A DNA stretch of 5,386 nucleotides from an uncultured Bacteroidota bacterium (GTDB lineage: Bacteria > Bacteroidota > Bacteroidia > B-17B0 > Aurantibacillaceae), in assembly GCA_903923915.1 (NCBI GenBank), contig CAIXZI010000673.1, forward strand, positions 1 to 5,386. The letters run 5' to 3'. The number at the start of each line of letters is the position of its first letter. Positions within the stretch are counted from its first letter, which is position 1. Shown piece after piece: positions 1 through 5,386 of this stretch. The translations under genes were made by a program, and so were the position numbers. The notes beneath the pieces are model-generated. The model was not told the origin of the DNA and ran no database searches. It worked only from the letters and a program-made list of their open reading frames with translations.

Positions 1-486
1 CAACAAAACATTATCAATCATACGCAACAAGCGCTCATTATCTGCCAGTGCTTTTTGAAGCAATTTATTTTTTAAACTTTCTTCTAAATTATGTTTTTGT
101 AACGTTTGAAGTTGCAGTTTGACGGATGCTAGAGGAGATTTTAATTCATGTGTTACCGACAACAAAAAGTTGTTTTGCAATCGTGCTAACTCGTTTTCTT
201 TTTTGCGTGTGTTATATATTTTTAAAATACCCAGCGAAAGAAAAATTAAAAACACAGTGCCTTCGCCAAGATGCATCCAGAGTCTATGATTTCTTTTAGT
301 TTCAATTTGTTTAATATTCTCGTCCAGTAAGTTTTTATCAGAAAAATATAAAGCAGAAATTTTCTTTTGTTCTTCCGCTAATTGATTATTTTGCTTGGTT
401 AACAATACTTCCCACCACAAAAACTGCATCATTACATACACCACCAAGGCATAAAATAACCAATTGTTTTTAGCTATGGACTTCAT
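1..486 (-). CDS. Sensor histidine kinase, N-terminal part (cut by window edge)
   Basis: The 162 codons visible encode the front half of a membrane sensor histidine kinase, which would autophosphorylate on histidine and pass the phosphate to a response regulator. Residues about 9-29 and 74-91 are hydrophobic and read as two membrane segments. The roughly 43 residues between them are polar and helical-looking, with no recognisable sensor domain, and no HAMP domain is evident after the second segment. A HisKA phosphoacceptor helix follows: the H-box reads SVTHELKSPLAS with His113 as the expected phosphorylation site, and the second dimerisation helix runs to the window edge. The N, G1 and G2 boxes of the ATPase domain lie outside the window. 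The start is well fixed: the frame has a TGA at 496-498, and only CTA AAA CTA separates it from the ATG at 484-486. No Shine-Dalgarno sequence is seen. The gene overlaps the 3' end of mfd by 17 bases in another frame, so it is probably co-transcribed. The ligand and cognate regulator are unknown. Confidence 0.93.
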   Translation of the reverse strand, partial: MKSIAKNNWLFYALVVYVMMQFLWWEVLLTKQNNQLAEEQKKISALYFSDKNLLDENIKQIETKRNHRLWMHLGEGTVFLIFLSLGILKIYNTRKKENELARLQNNFLLSVTHELKSPLASVKLQLQTLQKHNLEESLKNKLLQKALADNERLLRMIDNVLL

Positions 487-3400
487 TAGTTTTAGTCATT
501 AGTTTTTCTACACCGGTAAATATAACCATAACATCTTTTACAGATTTTACATTTTGTATGCTAATATAAAAACGAGTGCCTTGTTCTTTAAGCGCACAAT
601 GCGCCGGATTTTTCTGTGCGTATAATAAAATACTTTTAAATGCTTCAGAGTTGTAATACTCACTCTCTTGTTTACTAATAAAGTAAGCAAGCATTTTCCC
701 ATTCTTCAACACTAATTTTTCAAAGCCAAGATACATTGCTCTGCGCCTCATTCGTATAGCATCGGCTAAATTTAAAACTTGTTGTGGCAATGGACCAAAC
801 CTGTCTTCCAAATTTTTCTGTAGGGTAGTAAGTTCTTCTTCGGTTTGCGCTTCGTCTAATTGTTTATAGGTGTTTAAACGCTCAGTAATATTTTCAATAT
901 ATCTATCAGGTATCAATAATTCAAAATCGGTTTCAAGCACGGTGTCTTTTACAAAGGCTTTTGAGAAGGCCGTTTTTACTTGTGTTTCTGCCAACTGCAT
1001 ATCCTTAGTTTGTTCTTTATACCAGCTTTCTTCTTTTAATTCTTCAACAGCTTCATTCAAAATTTTCATGTAGGTATCAAAACCCATGTCATTTATAAAG
1101 CCACTTTGTTCGCCGCCCAACATATCCCCGGCACCTCGTATATCTAAATCGCGCATAGCAATTTGAAAGCCACTGCCTAAATCGGTAAACTCAGTAATAG
1201 CTTTCAATCTTTTCTTTGCATCGCTTGTAAGTGTTAGTAACGATGGAACTAATAAATAACAAAATGCTTTTTTGTTTGAACGTCCAACACGCCCACGCAT
1301 TTGGTGCATATCGCTTAAGCCAAAGTTTTGCGAATCATTAATAATGATGGTATTTGCGTTCGAAATATCTAAGCCCGATTCTATAATTGTTGTAGCAACC
1401 AATATATCAGTTCTTCCTTCCACAAAATCAAGCATCACTTCTTCAAGCTTATCTCCATCTAATTGTCCGTGTCCAACCGAAATTCTTGCTTCAGGTAACA
1501 GGCGTTGAATAATGCCTGCAATTTCTTTTATGCTTTGTACTTTGTTATGAATAAAAAAGGCTTGTCCGCCACGCGCAATTTCATAACGCAAAGCATCGCG
1601 CACTAATTCTTCATTAAAATTATGCAGCTCCGTTTGTACCGGATAACGGTTTGGCGGTGGTGTTGCAATAACCGATAAATCTCTCGCACCCATTAAAGAA
1701 AATTGTAATGTTCTTGGAATAGGTGTTGCTGTTAATGTTAACGTATCTACATTTTGTTTGATGAGCTTTAATTTATCTTTTGCACCTACACCAAACTTTT
1801 GTTCTTCATCAATAATTAATAAGCCTAAATCTTTAAACTTAATTTGATTGCTTAATAATTTATGCGTGCCTACTAAAATATCTACTTTGCCTTCAGCTAA
1901 TTTTTGCAATGTTTCTTTTTGTTCTTTGGCCGATTTAAACCTATTTACATAATCAACCTTTACTGGAAAATCTTTGAAACGCTCGGCAAATGTTTTATAA
2001 TGTTGTAACGCCAAAATAGTCGTTGGAACGAGGATAGCGGTCTGCTTTCCATCGCAGGCAGCTTTAAAGGCGGCACGTATAGCAATTTCTGTTTTACCAA
2101 AACCAACATCCCCGCAAACCAATCTATCCATCGGATATGGTTTTTCCATATCGCGTTTTACATCCGTTGTTGTTTTTTCCTGATCAGGTGTATCTTCATA
2201 AATAAAAGAAGCTTCCAGCTCATGCTGTAAATAATTATCAGGTGCAAAGGCGTGGCCTTTAGATGCTTTTCGTTTGGCGTATAGTTTTATTAAATCAAAC
2301 GCGACTTGCTTAACGCGTGTTTTAGTTTTTTGTTTAAGTGTTTGCCAGTGTGTAGAACCCAGCTTGTCCATGCGCGGCACTTGTCCTTCTTTGCCTGTGT
2401 ATTTAGCAATGCGATGCAAGGAGGTGATGCTTACATAAACAGCGTCATTGTCTTTATAAATAAGCTTAACGGCTTCTTGTGTTTTGTCTCCAACTTTTAT
2501 TTTCTCTAAGCCTGCAAAACGCCCAATACCATGATCGATGTGTACCACATAATCTCCCGGGTTAAGGCTTTGTAATTCTTTCAGTGTTAACGCTTCGCCT
2601 GTTTTGGTAAACGATTGCGGCGTTTTATATTTATGATAACGTTCAAATATTTGATGGTCGGTATAACAAGCAAGTTTATTGCTGTAATCAATAAAACCTT
2701 CGTGTATGCTAAGATGTATGGTCTCAAATAAATTTTCTACAACGCGGTTGGTGTTAGATACATCGCTTAATATTTGACGTAAACGCTCGGCTTGTTTTTC
2801 GGTATCGGTAAATAAAAAATTGCTGTAGCCTTTTTGTTTGTTCTCCAATAAATGTTTAAAAAGTAATTCGAAATTCTTATTGAACGAAGGTTGCGGTTGT
2901 TGGTTAAGCTCTACAAAATCATGCGTAAATACAGGCGTACCACTTGTTTCAATGATTTGCTTTTTTTGCAAGGCAATTTTTAATTCATCTACATCGCAAA
3001 ACAATTTCTTAGGTTCTTGTTGTGTGGTTTCGTTTAAAGCCTCATAAGCACTTACTGCTTTTTCAAATAGCTGTGTGGTTTTTTGTATCAGGTAATTGCT
3101 GTCTTTGCAAAAGATTAATGTATCATCATCAGGTAACGTATCTAAAAAACAAATCTTGTTTTCCGACATTCCTTCACTGGTAATATTGGGCGTAATATGT
3201 ATCTTTTCATAACGCGCTGTTGACAATTGTGTAAGCGCATCAAAGCTGCGTATAGACTCTATCTCATCGCCAAATAATTCTATACGGTAGGGCATATTGG
3301 CCGAAAAAGAAAATACATCGATTATACCGCCGCGTATGGCAAACTGACCAGGCTCAGCAACAAAATCAACTCGCTGAAAATGATAAGAGAATAAAAACTC

Positions 3401-3847
3401 TTCTAAAAACTCAATAGATAATTTTTCTTTTACAGCAAGCTTAAATGTATTTTCGCTTAAAGCAGCTTTGCCGGGTATCTTTTCAAATAACGCTTCAGTA
3501 TAGGTAACAATAATATTTTTTTTATCGCTTGAAGTTATTTTTTCCAGTGTTTCTATACGTTGTTGTTGCGATGCCGTTTGAGGCTTATCAAAATCGTAAG
3601 CATTAACATAACTAAAAGGTAGGTACAAAACTTTTTTATCTTGTAATACTTGTAAATCGTTCAATACATAAAGTGCATCTTCATTGTTGTTGCAGATAAT
3701 TACGATGTTTTTATTGAACTCTTTGGAACATTTAGAATACAAAAAGCTCCAGCCCGAGCCATGAACTCCCTTTACAAAAAGGTTTTTCCTTTTGTTTAGT
3801 TGTTCAAGTATTGATATAAAATCAATATGTATGTTTTGCAGCGACAT
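470..3847 (-). CDS. mfd: Transcription-repair coupling factor Mfd (complete, 1125 aa)
   Basis: Mfd is a cytoplasmic DNA translocase that pushes RNA polymerase off DNA at lesions and hands the site to UvrA for nucleotide excision repair. All expected modules appear in order (numbering from the ATG). A UvrB-like N-terminal module has PGQFAIRGGIIDVF at 166-179 and ELFGDEIESIR at 190-200. The CarD-like RNA polymerase interaction domain starts near 427 with NPGDYVVHIDHGIGRF. The FIYEDTPDQ segment is at 548-556. The SF2 motor has Walker A GDVGFGKTE (Lys585), DEEQ at 680-683, TATP at 706-709, IIESGLD near 821-827 and QMRGRVGRS at 849-857. The TRG translocation motif, with RDLDIRGAGDMLGGEQSG, is at 899-916. 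A C-terminal regulatory domain includes DRFGPLP at 1015-1021. Length is normal for the family. I chose the ATG at 3847 (MSLQNIHI) over an in-frame TTG at 3883, which would add 12 odd residues encoded by a tandem repeat. The P-loop-like stretch at 27-34 reads GVHGSGWS, lacking the lysine, as expected for the ATPase-dead UvrB-like module. Confidence 0.98.
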   Translation of the reverse strand: MSLQNIHIDFISILEQLNKRKNLFVKGVHGSGWSFLYSKCSKEFNKNIVIICNNNEDALYVLNDLQVLQDKKVLYLPFSYVNAYDFDKPQTASQQQRIETLEKITSSDKKNIIVTYTEALFEKIPGKAALSENTFKLAVKEKLSIEFLEEFLFSYHFQRVDFVAEPGQFAIRGGIIDVFSFSANMPYRIELFGDEIESIRSFDALTQLSTARYEKIHITPNITSEGMSENKICFLDTLPDDDTLIFCKDSNYLIQKTTQLFEKAVSAYEALNETTQQEPKKLFCDVDELKIALQKKQIIETSGTPVFTHDFVELNQQPQPSFNKNFELLFKHLLENKQKGYSNFLFTDTEKQAERLRQILSDVSNTNRVVENLFETIHLSIHEGFIDYSNKLACYTDHQIFERYHKYKTPQSFTKTGEALTLKELQSLNPGDYVVHIDHGIGRFAGLEKIKVGDKTQEAVKLIYKDNDAVYVSITSLHRIAKYTGKEGQVPRMDKLGSTHWQTLKQKTKTRVKQVAFDLIKLYAKRKASKGHAFAPDNYLQHELEASFIYEDTPDQEKTTTDVKRDMEKPYPMDRLVCGDVGFGKTEIAIRAAFKAACDGKQTAILVPTTILALQHYKTFAERFKDFPVKVDYVNRFKSAKEQKETLQKLAEGKVDILVGTHKLLSNQIKFKDLGLLIIDEEQKFGVGAKDKLKLIKQNVDTLTLTATPIPRTLQFSLMGARDLSVIATPPPNRYPVQTELHNFNEELVRDALRYEIARGGQAFFIHNKVQSIKEIAGIIQRLLPEARISVGHGQLDGDKLEEVMLDFVEGRTDILVATTIIESGLDISNANTIIINDSQNFGLSDMHQMRGRVGRSNKKAFCYLLVPSLLTLTSDAKKRLKAITEFTDLGSGFQIAMRDLDIRGAGDMLGGEQSGFINDMGFDTYMKILNEAVEELKEESWYKEQTKDMQLAETQVKTAFSKAFVKDTVLETDFELLIPDRYIENITERLNTYKQLDEAQTEEELTTLQKNLEDRFGPLPQQVLNLADAIRMRRRAMYLGFEKLVLKNGKMLAYFISKQESEYYNSEAFKSILLYAQKNPAHCALKEQGTRFYISIQNVKSVKDVMVIFTGVEKLMTKTNEVHS

Positions 3848-4019
3848 GTAAGAGACTACAAAAATCGGTATAAAAATCGGCAAAGCAAAACAAGTTTATT
3901 TATCATTTGGCACAGAATAATATCTCAATCCCACGCCGTATGAATTTTGGGTAGCGCCTAAATTATCCTAATGCATCTTTTAAATATAAACCTTACCTTT
4001 ATGGCAAGTAATTTTTATC
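3848..4019. promoter_or_regulatory. Divergent intergenic region, mfd / S41 protease
   Basis: This 172-base gap separates two genes that point away from each other, so it should carry promoters for both. Matches to the Bacteroidota consensus (TTTG near -33, TAnnTTTG near -7) are weak. On the minus strand, TAAACTTG (3898 to 3891) has one mismatch and would start transcription about 35-40 bases before the mfd ATG. On the plus strand, TACCTTTA (3994-4001) has one mismatch and would leave a leader of only about a dozen bases before the protease ATG. Neither has a convincing -33 TTG at the usual spacing. No Shine-Dalgarno sequence precedes either start, and I see no riboswitch, operator palindrome or terminator-like hairpin. 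That promoters lie here is inferred from gene orientation; the exact sites are guesses. Confidence 0.4.
3857..3880. repeat. 12-bp tandem repeat upstream of mfd start
   Basis: Two adjacent 12-base units, tacaaaaatcgg (3857-3868) and tataaaaatcgg (3869-3880), match at 11 of 12 positions. They lie 9 bases upstream of the chosen mfd ATG and would fall inside the coding region only if the TTG at 3883 were used, giving the repetitive peptide PIFIPIF. It could be a chance slippage duplication or a paired protein-binding site; the sequence does not decide. Confidence 0.7.
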
Positions 4020-5386
4020 ATGATTAAAAAGCGTAAATTATTTTTGGCCATTTTGCTTCCGGTTACAATTTCGGTGAGTATTATTTCGTTTGCATTTACC
4101 GAAGATTTATTTGAAGCGGCTAAAAACATAGATATTTTTACTTCGCTTTATAAAGAAGTAAACCTATATTATGTGGATGAAACAAAGCCGGGCGAGCTTA
4201 TAAAAACTGCGTCTGATGCTATGTTGCAGTCGTTGGACCCATACACCGAATATTACACCGAAAACGATATTGAAGATTATAAAATTGTAACAACCGGTCA
4301 GTATGGTGGTATAGGTGCCGCTGTGCGCGAAATAAAAGACAAAGTAATCATTACAGAACCTTACGAAAATTCTCCGGCACTAAAAGTAGGCATAAAAGCA
4401 GGCGATGTTATTATTCAGATAAATGATATCTCGGTAAAAGGCAAAAACTCTGATGAAATAAGTAAATTAATGAAAGGCCAATCTGGTACGCCGGTAAAAC
4501 TTTTAATTGAAAGGCCGGGCACTGCAAAACCAATTGAATTTAATATTGTAAGAGAAGATATTAAAGTAAAAGATGTGCCTTACTTTGGCATGATAGATAA
4601 AGAAATTGGCTACATAAAACTTACCGGGTTTACACCAACTGCGGCAGCAGAAGTTAAAGCGGCATTTCTTAAATTGAAAAACGAAAATAATTGTAAATCG
4701 CTTATACTTGATTTGCGTGATAACCCAGGTGGATTGCTTACACAAGCTGTTGATATTGTAAATTTATTTGTAGAAAAAGGTACTGACGTGGCCGTTACTA
4801 AAGGTCGTGCAAAAGAGTGGACACAGGCATTTAAAACAGTAAACAACCCTATAGATGTATCAATGCCTTTAGCGGTTGTGGTTGATAGAAATTCAGCTTC
4901 GGCATCCGAAATTGTTTCGGGTTCTTTGCAAGATTTAGATAGAGCGGTAATTATTGGTCAGCGTACCTACGGCAAAGGCTTGGTGCAACAAACCAAACCA
5001 CTTATTTATAATGCGCAGTTAAAAGTTACGGTAGCAAAATATTATATACCAAGCGGAAGATGTATTCAGGCTTTAGATTATACACACCGCAACAGAGATG
5101 GTAGTGTTGATCATGTGCCAGATTCACTTATTACAGCCTTTAAAACCCGCAATGGGCGCATTGTTTACGATGGTGCAGGTATTTTACCTGATGTGCAAAC
5201 CGAGCCGCAAACCATGAGTGATATTACGTATATGTTGGTGGCTAAAAATTTAATTTTTGATTATGCCACCCAATACATTATTAAAAATCCAAAATTAAAT
5301 GGAGATGCGCAAACCTTTGCCATTAATGATAATGATTATGCAGATTTTGTTGCCTTTTTAAAAGATAAAGATTACGATTACAAAAA
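4020..5386 (+). CDS. S41 family carboxy-terminal processing peptidase (CtpA/Prc type, 3' end cut off)
   Basis: A serine protease of the C-terminal processing family, expected to cleave substrates near their C-termini in the periplasm. 455 codons are visible, with no stop before the window edge. Residues 1-26 form a signal peptide or membrane anchor: a KKRK positive start, a hydrophobic core and SFAFTED as a possible cleavage region. The family motif LDPYTEYYTE is at 72-81. A PDZ domain runs from about 93 to 165, with carboxylate-binding loop YGGIGA at 95-100 and GIKAGDVIIQIND at 124-136. The peptidase core includes LILDLRDNPGG (228-238), SASASE (292-297) and TYGKGLVQQ (316-324). By motif alignment to E. 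coli Prc, the catalytic set is Ser294, Lys319 and Gln323; the 25-residue Ser-Lys spacing matches. After the core comes YYIPSGRCIQ (341-350), then GILPDV (387-392). All catalytic residues are present, so it should be active. Relatives in this phylum usually run past 500 residues, so only the C-terminal tail is missing. The ATG at 4020 is chosen because the upstream ATG at 4001 hits a stop after eight codons. Confidence 0.95.
   Translation, partial: MIKKRKLFLAILLPVTISVSIISFAFTEDLFEAAKNIDIFTSLYKEVNLYYVDETKPGELIKTASDAMLQSLDPYTEYYTENDIEDYKIVTTGQYGGIGAAVREIKDKVIITEPYENSPALKVGIKAGDVIIQINDISVKGKNSDEISKLMKGQSGTPVKLLIERPGTAKPIEFNIVREDIKVKDVPYFGMIDKEIGYIKLTGFTPTAAAEVKAAFLKLKNENNCKSLILDLRDNPGGLLTQAVDIVNLFVEKGTDVAVTKGRAKEWTQAFKTVNNPIDVSMPLAVVVDRNSASASEIVSGSLQDLDRAVIIGQRTYGKGLVQQTKPLIYNAQLKVTVAKYYIPSGRCIQALDYTHRNRDGSVDHVPDSLITAFKTRNGRIVYDGAGILPDVQTEPQTMSDITYMLVAKNLIFDYATQYIIKNPKLNGDAQTFAINDNDYADFVAFLKDKDYDYK

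Noticed and set aside
870..3047. Four short plus-strand open frames (870-1073, 1272-1508, 2306-2509, 2838-3047)
   Set aside because: All lie antisense within mfd, whose motifs and length are fully convincing. Their translations show no recognisable domain and look like antisense shadow frames.
3881..3883. TTG at 3883 as the mfd start (1137-residue product)
   Set aside because: The extra 12 residues come from a tandem repeat and look unlike a conserved Mfd N-terminus; the ATG at 3847 gives a normal start. Kept as a question in the findings.
3906..3926. TTGGCAC at 3907-3913 resembling the -24 half of a sigma-54 promoter
   Set aside because: The expected -12 half with GC (TTGC-like) is missing at the required spacing; the sequence there is AATAT.
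4001..4027. Upstream ATG at 4001 as a start for the protease or as a leader peptide
   Set aside because: It is in a different frame from the protease and stops after eight codons. The ATG at 4020 directly precedes a normal signal sequence. A leader peptide cannot be excluded, but nothing supports it.
4242..4262. Direct repeat of tacaccgaa (4242-4250 and 4254-4262)
   Set aside because: It encodes the YTEYYTE part of a conserved S41 family motif and is explained by the protein sequence.
4503..4846. Two overlapping short minus-strand open frames inside the S41 protease
   Set aside because: They cover the protease core (LILDLRDNPGG region) in antisense, overlap each other in different frames and resemble no known protein.

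Overview
The window most likely comes from the chromosome of a member of the Bacteroidota. The evidence is an AT-rich composition, starts without Shine-Dalgarno sequences, strong Bacteroidota-like wording in the histidine kinase H-box region, and a S41 peptidase and Mfd of the kind usual in that phylum. I cannot place it below phylum level. Nothing suggests a plasmid, phage or genomic island: there is no transposase, integrase, tRNA, rRNA, CRISPR array or long repeat.

The layout is three genes in two divergent transcription units. On the minus strand, a complete mfd gene (transcription-repair coupling factor, ATG at 3847, stop at 470) runs leftward. It overlaps by 17 bases the start of a two-transmembrane sensor histidine kinase, which begins at 486 and is cut by the left window edge after the dimerisation/phosphoacceptor helices. 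On the plus strand, a S41-family carboxy-terminal processing protease begins at 4020 and is cut by the right edge after 455 codons. The 172-base gap between mfd and the protease (3848-4019) must hold both promoters, unless transcription enters from elsewhere. It has only weak matches to the Bacteroidota -7 element, and just upstream of the mfd ATG it has a 12-base tandem repeat.

Mfd removes RNA polymerase stalled at DNA lesions and recruits UvrA. The kinase is a membrane signalling protein, and the protease cleaves proteins in the cell envelope. The mfd-kinase overlap implies co-transcription and possibly translational coupling, but nothing in the sequence shows a shared pathway, and the protease looks like an unrelated divergent neighbour. 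I looked for a novel system and did not find one. The few points worth a second look are small: a P-loop-like relic in Mfd, the repeat-bearing upstream region with two possible starts, the tight overlap with the kinase, and the kinase's very short extracytoplasmic region.
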